Positions 8,010 through 17,008 of a stretch of 64,000 nucleotides of DNA are shown here, piece by piece. Within the stretch, counting starts at the first letter, position 1, and every line of letters begins with the position of its first letter. The position numbers and the translations under genes were made by a program. Source of the stretch: Pseudomonadaceae bacterium (GTDB taxonomy: Bacteria > Pseudomonadota > Gammaproteobacteria > Pseudomonadales > Azotimanducaceae); NCBI GenBank assembly GCA_024743435.1, contig JANSWO010000010.1, positions 62,001 to 126,000 of the forward strand. The letters run 5' to 3'. The notes under the pieces are model-generated. The model was not told where the DNA came from and did no database searches. It was given only the letters and a program-made list of their open reading frames with translations.

Positions 8010-9242
8010 CTATTTCTTCTCCGGAAACAGTCCCGGCAACCATCTCTCGGCCAGTTCTGCAGGGAAGTTAAGGCGGATCGGTGCGCGAGAGCTCAAGCTC
8101 TTTACAGCACCTCTTTTTATCAATGCCGATGTAGTGCGCCGCGCACTGCGTTCACTGGTGTTGAGAATTTCCGGGATGCGTGCGCGCGCGACTTCTCCCT
8201 CCTGAAGCAGAGCCTTGAGTACGATATCTGAGCCTTTCGGCAGGCTGCCGAGCCGCATTTCTTCTGCCGCCCAAATCAACACTCGTGTGCGCAGGCGCTC
8301 AGGCTCCATCTGGCCTTCCATGTAATCAACCTGATCGATGCAGAGTTTGAGGAAGAACTCTGAGAATTCGGCAAGGGCTTCTTCGCTCAGATTGCCACGG
8401 CCATCAAGATCATTGCGCCTTGGCAGATCACAGTTCTTGAGGTGCTGTTTGTACTCGCTCTCGTTGCGCGCAAGACCTCGTGCAACAGACCATAAACCTT
8501 CCGTCTTTAGCCCCTCGCGCAACATCGCGTAGGACATCAGCCTTGCGACGCGCCCATTGCCATCCAGAAAGGGGTGTATCCAAAGTAGATGGTGATGCGC
8601 TGCAGGCGTTGCGAGGATTTGATCTGTTCGACCGAGTTTTGTGTAGATGCCCTCAAACCGAGCCATGAACTGAGGGATTGCACCGGGGCTGATCGGAACG
8701 TGGCGCCCAACTTTTACATCCCTTGCGCGATACTCTCCGGCGATCACTTCAAGCTCTTCGCCCGTATCGGGGTTTTTGGTTTTCAGCAAATCAGGCGGCA
8801 GCAACTCACAAAAGCGGCGGTGCACTTCCAGGATTCCAGCTTCACTGCAGGCGCGCTCATCGAGGCCGCCTTCATCGATCCATTTCTGAACGTCGATGTG
8901 CGCTTTGGCTTCGAGTTGAAGGTCGCGCTGCTTTGGATCAGAACTAAAGTCTTCGTTGAGCGCTCTCTCAATATCGATCGGATGGGTGTCGTGGCCCTCG
9001 ATAAGGTTTGAGTAGTAGCAGTTCATTGATCGAACAAGGGTGGCCAGGGCTTGGGCGATTGCGGGTGGCAAGCTCTTACTCAAGCCGGTCGACTTTGCCG
9101 TCAACTCCACCACGAGATCAGTGAGTTTGCCTCGATGTGAGGAGCTTTCACCGATCAGCAGCGGCTCCATAGAGATAGCGTGCTCGCCTCTACTTGCGGA
9201 TGCTCTTTTGACCGGTTTTTTGTCCGCTTCCAAATCAATCAT
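8010..9242 (-). CDS. Fic-family protein (probable AMP-transferase), N-terminal inhibitory helix
   Basis: 410 residues. The catalytic Fic motif HPFLDGNGRVAR is complete (His223, Gly-Asn-Gly-Arg to 231), and the inhibitory motif SNLIEG at 78-83 places it in class II, where the protein restrains itself through its own N-terminal helix. The C-terminal 80 residues look like a winged helix (ILNTSERSARRTTSALIKRG). Such proteins usually transfer AMP to a target Tyr, Thr or Ser in the cytoplasm. A short palindrome directly precedes its ATG. It stands alone between a MITE-like element and its half copy, consistent with acquisition by transfer. Confidence 0.92.
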   Translation of the reverse strand: MIDLEADKKPVKRASASRGEHAISMEPLLIGESSSHRGKLTDLVVELTAKSTGLSKSLPPAIAQALATLVRSMNCYYSNLIEGHDTHPIDIERALNEDFSSDPKQRDLQLEAKAHIDVQKWIDEGGLDERACSEAGILEVHRRFCELLPPDLLKTKNPDTGEELEVIAGEYRARDVKVGRHVPISPGAIPQFMARFEGIYTKLGRTDQILATPAAHHHLLWIHPFLDGNGRVARLMSYAMLREGLKTEGLWSVARGLARNESEYKQHLKNCDLPRRNDLDGRGNLSEEALAEFSEFFLKLCIDQVDYMEGQMEPERLRTRVLIWAAEEMRLGSLPKGSDIVLKALLQEGEVARARIPEILNTSERSARRTTSALIKRGAVKSLSSRAPIRLNFPAELAERWLPGLFPEKK

Positions 9243-9265
9243 AACTCTATCTATATCATAGAGTT
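9243..9265 (-). promoter_or_regulatory. Palindrome directly upstream of the first fic gene
   Basis: AACTCTAT and ATAGAGTT form perfect 8-bp arms around a 7-base spacer, ending one base before the start codon at 9242. The arms contain TATA-like sequence on the minus strand (TATGATATAG). A site so close to the start could be an operator for self-repression, perhaps by the protein's own winged helix. Confidence 0.5.
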
Positions 9266-9388
9266 GCTATTTTTCTAAGTAGAATCAGTCCCGGGTTTTT
9301 GGCCGGTTTAATGGCCGGTTCCTCGCCAGCCCGAAAAGCGCAGACAAATCTGACCCTTAAGATGGTCTCGGAATAAATATCTCTGACT

Positions 9389-9459
9389 ACTGGGGACAGG
9401 ACCGAGTGCCAGGTCAAACTGACGCCCAAACGAAGGCTAGCCCAAGATATCGAACACCT
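9389..9459. mobile_element. Half copy of the MITE-like element
   Basis: GGGGACAGGACCGAGTGCCA and the following bases match 7742-7812 with few changes, through to the CACCT at its end. The right half of the element is missing; the copy breaks off exactly where a higA fragment begins. Confidence 0.65.
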
Positions 9460-9686
9460 ACGAAGCCAACCACTTCCCGATCGACTCTGCCGATCCGGTG
9501 GAAGCAATACGGTTTCGAATGGAACAGCAAGGCCTGCAGAGCCGAGACTTAGAACCCTACCTGGGCTCGCGCCATCGCGTATCCGAAATACCCAATCGAA
9601 AGCGCGGGCTGTCTCTCAACATGATTCGAAAGCTGAACCAAGGCCTGGGCATTACTCTGGACACTCTCCTTGGCAATGCGGCCTAA
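9459..9686 (+). pseudogene. Truncated higA-like antitoxin fragment
   Basis: This 228-base stretch encodes the C-terminal 75 residues of a HigA-type antitoxin (YEANHFPIDSADPVEAIRF, then the helix-turn-helix region SRDLEPYLGSRHRVSEI). It corresponds base for base in length to 27835-28062 of the intact higA, at roughly 80% identity. The N-terminal part and any partner toxin are absent, and upstream sequence is the broken MITE-like copy. A 62-residue frame from ATG 9498 remains open, but it lacks the N-terminal portion needed for toxin binding, so it is called a remnant. Confidence 0.8.
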
Positions 9687-9819
9687 GGCACACTCTTGGA
9701 GCGCCAGTTGCGACGCCACCGAAGACCACCCTCTCCTACAACGAACCAGGCACATCCCCCAAGTGCAGTTGAGCATTGTTCGCTTGTCCGCCAACCCACA
9801 CAGGCCTATGCTCGGGCCT

Positions 9820-10155
9820 ATGCCAAGTAGAAAACCGAACAACTCAATCCCGGGCAGGTCAGCTAAAGCCAAGCCACCCAATGCTTCACGGACCGCCACG
9901 AAGGATGCACTCGCGACTGGCGAACGCCGCGTACGTTTGTTCCGCAACGGCCGCAATCAAGCGCTGCGCATTCCCAGAGAATTCGAACTTGAGGGTGACG
10001 AGGCCATCCTGCGCCGTGAGGGAAATCGCCTGATCATTGAACCCGCGCCAACAGGCAGCCTCCTATCCTTGCTCGCCGGCTGGGAGCCGATAGATTTACC
10101 GCTGCCCGACATCGATGAGGATTTGTCGCCATTGGACGATCCAGTCATCACGTGA
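9820..10155 (+). CDS. vapB: VapB-type antitoxin (AbrB/SpoVT fold)
   Basis: The core RRVRLFRNGRNQALRIPREF is the swapped-hairpin DNA-binding domain of VapB antitoxins, and the acidic C-terminal end is the usual toxin-masking segment. The frame is open far upstream; ATG 9820 (MPSRKPNN, 111 residues) is chosen as the start nearest the domain, with ATG 9808 as the alternative. Neither has a strong ribosome-binding site, and about 40 residues before the core are unusual for the family. It overlaps the toxin start by four bases. VapB neutralises VapC and, with it, represses the operon. Confidence 0.85.
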   Translation: MPSRKPNNSIPGRSAKAKPPNASRTATKDALATGERRVRLFRNGRNQALRIPREFELEGDEAILRREGNRLIIEPAPTGSLLSLLAGWEPIDLPLPDIDEDLSPLDDPVIT

Positions 10156-10559
10156 AGGCACCCTCATACCTCCTCGATACCGATGTACTTTCTCACCTAA
10201 TCCGGAACCCGCAGGGTGCAGCCGCTCAGCATATCGCCCGAGCGGGTGAGGACAGCATCTGCACAAGCGTTATCGTCGCGGCAGAGCTGCGTTTCGGTGC
10301 AAAGAAACTCGGCTCGATCAAACTCACCAGGCGTATTGACGCCTTGCTCGCGGTCTTGAATGTGCTGGACCTCGAATCGCCAGCAGATGAGCACTACGCC
10401 AGCATTCGGCGTGATCTTGAACGCAAAGGAACGCTGATCGGACCGAACGATTTGCTCATCGCAGCCCAGGCTAGAACGCTGGGCCTGACCGTCGTCACCG
10501 GCAATGAGCGCGAATTCAAAAGCGTCCGAGCGCTCGATGTGGAAAATTGGCTGGTTTAG
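10152..10559 (+). CDS. vapC: VapC-type PIN-domain toxin ribonuclease
   Basis: 135 residues, the standard size. The PIN-domain acidic residues are visible: Asp9 (YLLDTDVLSHL), Glu45 (VAAELRFGA) and Asp100 (GPNDLLIAAQA), followed by TGNEREF. These bind magnesium for cleavage of tRNA or rRNA. Translation begins at GTG 10152 within the antitoxin stop (GTGA), so toxin production depends on antitoxin translation. The pair sits inside the defence island just after the higA fragment. Confidence 0.93.
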   Translation: MKAPSYLLDTDVLSHLIRNPQGAAAQHIARAGEDSICTSVIVAAELRFGAKKLGSIKLTRRIDALLAVLNVLDLESPADEHYASIRRDLERKGTLIGPNDLLIAAQARTLGLTVVTGNEREFKSVRALDVENWLV

Positions 10560-10753
10560 CGTTGCCGGCAAGGTGCAGCCCGAAACCGTCCCATTAGTCA
10601 GCAATATACCTGCGGTTAAAGTCCCGCCGGGCTTGTGTGCCAAGGCTTGAAGCCGCCTGTACCTTGACTAACAGCCAAATATTCACTTCTTATGTAAGGC
10701 TACCTTTACTATAGTCGGCATACCACTCGATTAATCAACCTAGCCTTGAACAT

Positions 10754-11893
10754 ATGGCCAGCGAACACGATTCAGGTACGTACGTCTCTCAGCCATCAGG
10801 CTACAAGGCCTTCGTACCAACACCACTTCCGAGTACGTTCGTCCTCACGCCCGAGCTTCAACAGAAGCTCTCCCGAGCCGACCGCGCGCTTGGCCGGCTG
10901 GATGGCTCCATACTTACGTTGCCGGACTCGGATCTATTTGTACTCATGTACGTCCGGAAAGAGGCCGTGCTGTCCAGCCAGATCGAAGGGACGCAAAGCT
11001 CTCTAACCGACGTGCTCAACGCCGAAGCCGAAGTGAACGACCCCAACTCTCCAAAGGACGTAAGCGAAGTGCTCAACTACGTCACAGCGATGAACCATGG
11101 CCTCACTCGCCTGGAGGAGATCCCGGTATCGATTCGCCTGATTAGGGAGATACACGGGATCCTGCTACGTGACGTTCGCGGACAACACCTCGAACCAGGT
11201 GAGCTGCGTCGCTCTCAGAACTGGATCGGACCGCCAGTCAGCTCTCTCAATTCGGCCAGCTTCGTGCCACCTCCGCCACATGAAATGGAACTCGCTTTGT
11301 CCCAGTGGGAGAAGTTCTTACACGCGCGTGACGACATTCCCTTGCTCGCACGAATCGGGCTCGCCCACTGCCAGTTTGAAACTATTCATCCGTTTCTAGA
11401 CGGCAACGGCCGAGTCGGACGCCTTCTCATTACATTCCTGCTCTGCGAAAAAGAAGTACTTGCTCAACCCGTTCTGTACCTGTCGCACTATTTCAAGCGT
11501 CACCGGCAAGAGTATTACGATTCGCTGCAAGCGGTGAGAGATAGCGACCGCTGGACACATTGGCTCAGCTTCTTTCTTGACGGCGTGGCAGTGGTTTCCA
11601 ACGAGGCCGCGTCAACAGCGAGAAACATCGTTTCACTTCGAGAAGCCGACCGTTTAACTATCCAGAATTCGTTCGGCAGAACCGCTGCGAACGGCCTTCG
11701 TGTACTCGAACACCTGTACTCCCGGCCGATCATCTCCGTGAAGACGATAAAGGAGCTGACCAGTCTCTCATCGCAATCGGCCGGAAGCCTGATGCAGCGT
11801 TTCGTCGACGAGGGCTTGCTGACAGAGATCACCGGACAGCAGCGAAACCGGAAGTTTTCATACACTCGCTACGTCGCGCTGTTCGCGGACTAG
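10754..11893 (+). CDS. Fic-family protein, second type (SoFic-like)
   Basis: 379 residues with an N-terminal domain ending in the inhibitory motif SSQIEG (74-79), a catalytic loop HPFLDGNGRVGR (from His212) and a C-terminal winged helix (ISVKTIKELTSLSSQSAGSL). This domain order matches the Shewanella SoFic group of self-inhibited AMP-transferases. It shares little sequence with the other Fic protein at 8010-9242 apart from the motifs, so the two are not a recent duplication. The 194 bases upstream hold no gene; an AT-rich stretch at about 10680-10735 may carry the promoter. Confidence 0.92.
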   Translation: MASEHDSGTYVSQPSGYKAFVPTPLPSTFVLTPELQQKLSRADRALGRLDGSILTLPDSDLFVLMYVRKEAVLSSQIEGTQSSLTDVLNAEAEVNDPNSPKDVSEVLNYVTAMNHGLTRLEEIPVSIRLIREIHGILLRDVRGQHLEPGELRRSQNWIGPPVSSLNSASFVPPPPHEMELALSQWEKFLHARDDIPLLARIGLAHCQFETIHPFLDGNGRVGRLLITFLLCEKEVLAQPVLYLSHYFKRHRQEYYDSLQAVRDSDRWTHWLSFFLDGVAVVSNEAASTARNIVSLREADRLTIQNSFGRTAANGLRVLEHLYSRPIISVKTIKELTSLSSQSAGSLMQRFVDEGLLTEITGQQRNRKFSYTRYVALFAD

Positions 11894-11952
11894 TCTGCAA
11901 CCACAGAGCGCATCAAAACTTCGGGCACATCCCGCAGAAGCGACACGCTGGA

Positions 11953-13116
11953 ATGCACCCCGGAATGAACAACACCATCAACATGATCGCCGTCGACTGG
12001 AGCAAGCACAGAGGCAAGCGCTCGGCGTATCTCTCGCAACTGTCGTCGCGCACCATTGAGCACATGCCATTCGACGGTAGCCTAGCCAATCTTCTCGACG
12101 AGGTTCGAAGACTCCCAGAACCAACGCTCATCGGTATCGATGCCGCCATCGGCATACCAACACCGACATGGCGCGCGCTCCAAACGCTAACCGGATCATC
12201 GCCCAACAACTTTGTCGAGTTCCTCAACGAGTCACCACACAACTCAACGTTCTTTGAGCCCGTAGCCACGCCGGACCAGTGGTCCGCACTCCGCCCATTC
12301 ATCGCACCACTCAAGGGCCCATGGTCTCTCACTCAATTCATCGAACGTTCCAATGACGGCATTCACCCCCGAATCGATCGGCAACTCAACGCTAACTCAG
12401 TCTTCGTCACCAGAGGCATGCCGGGTACAGTAGGGAGCGGTACCCGGGCGCTTTGGATGGAACTAATCGAACTTCAAGAACCAACAGCTTTCAACATATG
12501 GCCGTTCGACGGAACGTTAGAAGCTCTGATCACTCAGGGAATACCAGTGATCGCTGAGATCTACCCAAAGGCGTGCTACGGCATTTGCCTTAGCGAGAAC
12601 CTTCCGACGCCCCTTCTCGGCATCCCGAAAACCAAAAGACCAGCGAGAAACGATGCGATTTCTAAGCTGCTGAAAACGGATTGGGTAACACGAGCTGACA
12701 TCCGAATCGAAGGGGCTGCGCGCGCCATCGAGAACGAAGACGATTTCGATGCACTGATGTCATGCGCAGCCCTGACACGACTCGTTCTGGAGAAGCGTTC
12801 GCTTGAGAGCGCGGACAGCACTGATTGCATCGTTGAAGGCGGGGTTCTCGGCGCGTCCAGCCTGACATCCGGTACGCTCCGATTGATGCGCAGCCGAACG
12901 AAGACTACCCCACCGATTAACGAGAAACAGACAGCGCCCTCAACAACTGTTTATCACTGTCCGATACCTGGCTGCACAAAGGTCTTCCACGGCAGCCGTG
13001 GCGGTTGGGATGCGCACGTAGCTTCTGCCCGAAAGCACCCAGCCTGGCACCCGACCATCAAGGACCCAGTGGAGCGAAAGGCAAGATTCAGGGATGCGTT
13101 TTCAGACTGGTTCTGA
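11953..13116 (+). CDS. DUF429-like RNase H-fold protein with C-terminal C2H2 zinc finger
   Basis: 387 residues from ATG 11953; ATG 11965 is an alternative. The N-terminal part resembles DUF429 proteins, which have an RNase H-like fold: first strand MIAVDWSKHRGKRSAY, second GIDAAIGIP, then AEIYPKACYG and the helix FDALMSCAALTR. Near the C-terminus Cys336, Cys341, His354 and His361 form a C-X4-C-X12-H-X6-H zinc finger, uncommon in bacteria. Together these suggest a metal-dependent nuclease or nucleic-acid-binding protein. It precedes the restriction operon by 170 bases on the same strand. Function is inferred; I do not know a characterised protein with this architecture. Confidence 0.7.
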   Translation: MHPGMNNTINMIAVDWSKHRGKRSAYLSQLSSRTIEHMPFDGSLANLLDEVRRLPEPTLIGIDAAIGIPTPTWRALQTLTGSSPNNFVEFLNESPHNSTFFEPVATPDQWSALRPFIAPLKGPWSLTQFIERSNDGIHPRIDRQLNANSVFVTRGMPGTVGSGTRALWMELIELQEPTAFNIWPFDGTLEALITQGIPVIAEIYPKACYGICLSENLPTPLLGIPKTKRPARNDAISKLLKTDWVTRADIRIEGAARAIENEDDFDALMSCAALTRLVLEKRSLESADSTDCIVEGGVLGASSLTSGTLRLMRSRTKTTPPINEKQTAPSTTVYHCPIPGCTKVFHGSRGGWDAHVASARKHPAWHPTIKDPVERKARFRDAFSDWF

Positions 13117-13287
13117 GCCATCGTCATCAATTTTCGGGCCCAAATTACCGCATAATCCGCCGAGCCCAGCACTGCGCTGCTATCAGCAAACAACCCAGTT
13201 AACGCAGGCAGTGAAACCGGCACCCTGCGCTGAAGCAACACCCACAGCGCTCCTGGACACACTAGCAATCGAGAACATCTGAACCCC

Positions 13288-14871
13288 ATGGCGAAGAATC
13301 AAAAATCCCAAACAACACCAGACAAATCCCTCGAATCCTGGATCTGGGATGCCGCCTGCTCCATTCGCGGGGCCAAGGACGCGCCGAAGTACAAAGACTT
13401 CATCTTGCCGCTTATCTTCACCAAGCGCCTCTGCGACGTTTTCGACGACGAGCTGAACCGCATCGCTACTGAGGTCGGCTCGCGAAAGAAAGCGTTCCAG
13501 CTTGCCAAAGCCGACCACAAACTCGTGCGCTTCTACCTCCCCCTGGTGCCAGACGATCCCGAAGAACCCGTGTGGTCGGTCATCCGCAAGCTTGCAGACC
13601 AAATCGGCGAAGGTGTCACCACCCACATGCGGGCCATCGCCCGGGAAAACCCGCTCCTACAGGGCATCATCGACCGCGTCGACTTCAACGCCACCACCCA
13701 CGGCCAGCGTGACCTCGACGACGACCGCCTCTCCAACCTTATCGAGGCCGTCAGCACCAAGCGCCTCGGGCTGGAAGATGTCGAAGCTGACATCATCGGC
13801 AAAAGCTACGAATACCTCATCCGCAAGTTTGCCGAGGGCGGCGGCCAGAGCGCCGGCGAGTTCTACACCCCGCCAGAGGTCGGCACCATTATGTCTCGGG
13901 TCCTGCAACCTGAGCCCGGCATGGAAATATACGACCCCACCTGCGGCTCCGGCGGCCTCCTCGTGAAATGCGAGATCGCCATGGAAGAAAGCGTCCACGC
14001 TAAAGACAAAGGCAAAAAGCGCACCGTTGATCCCTTGAAATTGTTTGGCCAGGAATACACCCCGGAAACCTGGGCAATGGCCAACATGAACATGATCATC
14101 CACGACATGCAGGGCCAGATTGAGATCGGCGATACCTTCAAGAACCCCAAATTCCGCAGCAAGGCCGGCAAACTCCGCACCTTCGACCGCGTCGTCGCCA
14201 ACCCCATGTGGAACCAGGACTGGTTCACCGAGTCCGACTACGACAACGACGAACTCGACCGCTTCCCCGCCGGTGCCGGTTTCCCCGGCAAATCCTCCGC
14301 CGACTGGGGCTGGGTCCAGCACATGCACGCCAGCCTCAATGACAAAGCCCGCGCTGCCGTGGTCCTCGACACCGGCGCCGCCTCCCGCGGATCGGGCAAT
14401 GCCGGCACCAACAAAGAAAAGACTGTCCGCCAATGGTTCGTCGATAACGACCTTATCGAGAGCGTGCTCTACTTGCCGGAAAACCTGTTCTACAACACCA
14501 CCGCCCCGGGCATCGTGCTGTTCCTGAACAAGGCCAAGCCGAAGGAGCGCCAGGGTAAGGTTTTCCTCGTCAACGCCAGCCAGGTCTTCGAAAAGGGTGA
14601 CCCCAAGAACTTCATCCCCGAGGCAGGCATCCAACGCATCGCAGACACCCTCATTGGGTGGCAACAAGAAGAAAAACTCAGCCGCATCGTCGATCATGCC
14701 GAACTTGCGAAAAACGACTACAACATCTCCCCGAGCCGCTATATCCACACCAGCGACGCTGAAACCTACCGGCCCATCGCCGAGATCGTAGAGGAACTGA
14801 ATGTCATCGAAGCCGAAGCACGGGAGACGGACAAAGCGTTGAAGGTAATTCTGGAGAAGATCGGGGTATGA
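13288..14871 (+). CDS. hsdM: Type I restriction-modification methyltransferase subunit HsdM
   Basis: 527 residues, normal length. It starts with the helical N-terminal domain (SLESWIWDAACSIRG, YKDFILPLIFTKRLCDVF) and contains the SAM-binding motif DPTCGSGG (from Asp216) and the catalytic motif NPMW (305-308), a variant of NPPF/Y seen in N6-adenine methylases. Two copies with one HsdS methylate adenines in a bipartite site and, with HsdR, form the restriction complex. First gene of a tightly packed operon; its stop overlaps the hsdS start by four bases (ATGA). Confidence 0.95.
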   Translation: MAKNQKSQTTPDKSLESWIWDAACSIRGAKDAPKYKDFILPLIFTKRLCDVFDDELNRIATEVGSRKKAFQLAKADHKLVRFYLPLVPDDPEEPVWSVIRKLADQIGEGVTTHMRAIARENPLLQGIIDRVDFNATTHGQRDLDDDRLSNLIEAVSTKRLGLEDVEADIIGKSYEYLIRKFAEGGGQSAGEFYTPPEVGTIMSRVLQPEPGMEIYDPTCGSGGLLVKCEIAMEESVHAKDKGKKRTVDPLKLFGQEYTPETWAMANMNMIIHDMQGQIEIGDTFKNPKFRSKAGKLRTFDRVVANPMWNQDWFTESDYDNDELDRFPAGAGFPGKSSADWGWVQHMHASLNDKARAAVVLDTGAASRGSGNAGTNKEKTVRQWFVDNDLIESVLYLPENLFYNTTAPGIVLFLNKAKPKERQGKVFLVNASQVFEKGDPKNFIPEAGIQRIADTLIGWQQEEKLSRIVDHAELAKNDYNISPSRYIHTSDAETYRPIAEIVEELNVIEAEARETDKALKVILEKIGV

Positions 14872-15974
14872 GTGAATGGCAAACATGCGCCGTGCCTGAT
14901 TCGTTCGTAAAGAACAAGGTCGGCAGGCAAAACCAAATTCCTGCGAAAGACATCACCGACGTCGGTCGCTTTCCAGTTATCGATCAAGGACAGAAGTTTG
15001 TTGCAGGTTACTGCGATGATGAAAGCAAGGTTATCGACTTCGATTTGCCACTTATCATTTTCGGAGATCACACGCGCTGTTTCAAATTCGTCGACTTTCC
15101 ATTCGTGCTCGGCGCTGATGGAACCAAGGTTCTGCTCCCAAACAAGGAGCTCTACGACCCGAGATTCTACTACTTCGCCATGTTGTCCCTGGAGCTACCG
15201 AATCGTGGATACAACCGGCACTTCAAGTCCCTCAAGGAAGGCAGCCTTCCGCTCCCCCCACTCCCCGAGCAAAAGAAAATCGCGCACATCCTTTCGACGG
15301 TGCAGCGGGCGATCGAAACGCAGGAGCGGATCATTCAGACCACCACCGAGCTGAAAAAGGCCCTCATGCACAAGCTCTTCACCGAAGGCCTCCGCAACGA
15401 ACCCCAAAAACAAACGGAAATCGGCCATGTACCGGAAAGCTGGGAGGTGGTGGCATTTGACAAATTCGTAACGTTGCAACGTGGATACGATCTTCGAAAG
15501 CAGGATTTCAGGGAGGGTGAAGTGCCGGTAATCGGCGCCACGAAAGTCATCGGCTATCACGACACGTCGAATGTTAAGGCGCCTGGCGTCACTGTCGTCC
15601 GAAGCGGATCATCCGCAGGGAAGCCCTTGTTCATTGCTGAAGACTTTTGGGCTCACAACGTCCTACTTTACGTGAAGGACTTCCAAGGGAATGTCCCAAA
15701 ATTCGTGTATTACAAGATTCTGGCTCTGGACCTCACCCAATACCGGCAGGGAGTAGCTGTCCCCACGCTCAACCGAAATACCTTCAGCGCGATCGAGTTG
15801 GCGCTGCCTTCACCGGAGGAACAACAAGAGATCGCCGACGCATTAGATAGGGTTGCTAACAGAACGGAAGCCGCCGAACGCAAGAAGCACCAACTCCAAG
15901 ACCTCTTCCGCACCCTCCTTCACGAACTCATGACTGCGAAAACCCGCGTTCACGAACTCGAGATCACAGCATGA
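14868..15974 (+). CDS. hsdS: Type I restriction-modification specificity subunit HsdS
   Basis: 368 residues, a little short for the family. Two target-recognition regions are each followed by a conserved helix: LPLPPLPEQKKIAHILSTVQ in the middle and LALPSPEEQQEIADALDRVA near the end, the usual two-half design that reads the two parts of the split DNA site. The N-terminal recognition domain is short, about 125 residues. It overlaps hsdM (ATGA) and also the next gene, sir2 (ATGA at 15971), so the SIR2 protein is translated directly after the specificity subunit. The recognition sequence cannot be predicted. Confidence 0.93.
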   Translation: MSEWQTCAVPDSFVKNKVGRQNQIPAKDITDVGRFPVIDQGQKFVAGYCDDESKVIDFDLPLIIFGDHTRCFKFVDFPFVLGADGTKVLLPNKELYDPRFYYFAMLSLELPNRGYNRHFKSLKEGSLPLPPLPEQKKIAHILSTVQRAIETQERIIQTTTELKKALMHKLFTEGLRNEPQKQTEIGHVPESWEVVAFDKFVTLQRGYDLRKQDFREGEVPVIGATKVIGYHDTSNVKAPGVTVVRSGSSAGKPLFIAEDFWAHNVLLYVKDFQGNVPKFVYYKILALDLTQYRQGVAVPTLNRNTFSAIELALPSPEEQQEIADALDRVANRTEAAERKKHQLQDLFRTLLHELMTAKTRVHELEITA

Positions 15975-17008
15975 GCACGGACCCAAAGATATCAATGCAC
16001 GAACTCGCCCAAGAATGCGTGAGCAAATCTCCGGTGATCATTCTCGGAAGCGGCGCATCTGCGGCATATGGGATCCCGGGCATGCCGCAGCTGAAGGCTC
16101 ACTTGGAGAAAGTCGGCTGTCCGGCCACCGCTAAACCAGAAGAAGTAACCAAATGGGCAGAGTTTCAATCAAAGCTTGCCACCACTGACCTAGAAACAGC
16201 ACTCGACGAAGTTCGCCTCCCAGAAACCCTGACCTCTCTCGTTGTCGAATCCACTTGGGACTATCTTGCTCCTTTTGATCATCAGGTATTTGAAAGAGCG
16301 ATTGTTGATCACGATCTGTTTCCACTCACCAAGCTCTTCCTCCATCTATTTAACAGCACACGGAACGATATTCATGTCGTCACTCCAAACTATGATCGAA
16401 TAGCGGAGTACGCTGCGGATGCTGGGAAACTGGCCCACTACACAGGATTCAACTACGGACACATAAGGGCACGAGCCATTAGCGGAAAGCCTCGTATCTA
16501 CCTAGGAAACACAGCATCTCGAACAGTAAATGTCTGGAAGGTGCATGGTTCGTTTGACTGGTTTCGCGACAGTGACGGCGTCGTGTTTGGCCTCCCTGTT
16601 TCGGCATCACGACCGCCAAAGGTTTCACCGGTAATCGTCACTCCAGGAATTGAGAAATATCGGCTTACGCACGACGAGCCCTTCCATTCCATCAAATCAG
16701 AAGCCGACAACGCCCTCCAAAACGCGGATGCCTACCTATGCATTGGTTATGGATTCAACGATACACACCTTCAAACAACCCTCGTAGAAAGGTGTCGCGG
16801 TAACGACGTCCCACTTGTTCTCTTAACCAAGGCTATTTCTACGACCGCAACGGCGTTCCTGAGAAGCGGCAAATGCGGGAAGTATTTGGCAGTTGAGGAG
16901 ACTCCTTCTGGCTGCCGCATATACAGCGCGGAATTTCCTACAGGTGAGGAAATCGCTGGTTACTCGACTTGGCAACTGGGTGAATTTCTGAAATTGGTTA
17001 TCTCATGA
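15971..17008 (+). CDS. SIR2-family NADase, effector of a SIR2-HerA pair
   Basis: 345 residues with a SIR2-like NAD pocket: GSGASAAYGIP (26-36), TPNYDRIAEYA with Asn140-Tyr141-Asp142, and a catalytic-type His192 in KVHGSFDWF. Anti-phage SIR2 proteins of this kind destroy NAD+ when triggered, stopping growth of the infected cell. The start overlaps hsdS and the stop overlaps the next gene, herA, each by four bases. SIR2-HerA pairs are known as an independent defence system (Nezha-type); here the pair is nested in a restriction operon. It lacks the cysteine zinc site of deacetylase sirtuins as far as can be seen. Confidence 0.9.
   Translation: MSTDPKISMHELAQECVSKSPVIILGSGASAAYGIPGMPQLKAHLEKVGCPATAKPEEVTKWAEFQSKLATTDLETALDEVRLPETLTSLVVESTWDYLAPFDHQVFERAIVDHDLFPLTKLFLHLFNSTRNDIHVVTPNYDRIAEYAADAGKLAHYTGFNYGHIRARAISGKPRIYLGNTASRTVNVWKVHGSFDWFRDSDGVVFGLPVSASRPPKVSPVIVTPGIEKYRLTHDEPFHSIKSEADNALQNADAYLCIGYGFNDTHLQTTLVERCRGNDVPLVLLTKAISTTATAFLRSGKCGKYLAVEETPSGCRIYSAEFPTGEEIAGYSTWQLGEFLKLVIS

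Noticed and set aside
9498-9686. Functional 62-residue antitoxin
   Set aside because: It is the aligned C-terminal piece of higA, without N-terminal region, promoter or partner toxin.
13657-14886. Long antisense open frame opposite hsdM
   Set aside because: It mirrors the high-GC third positions of hsdM, has a low-complexity Gly/Val-rich product and no start signal.
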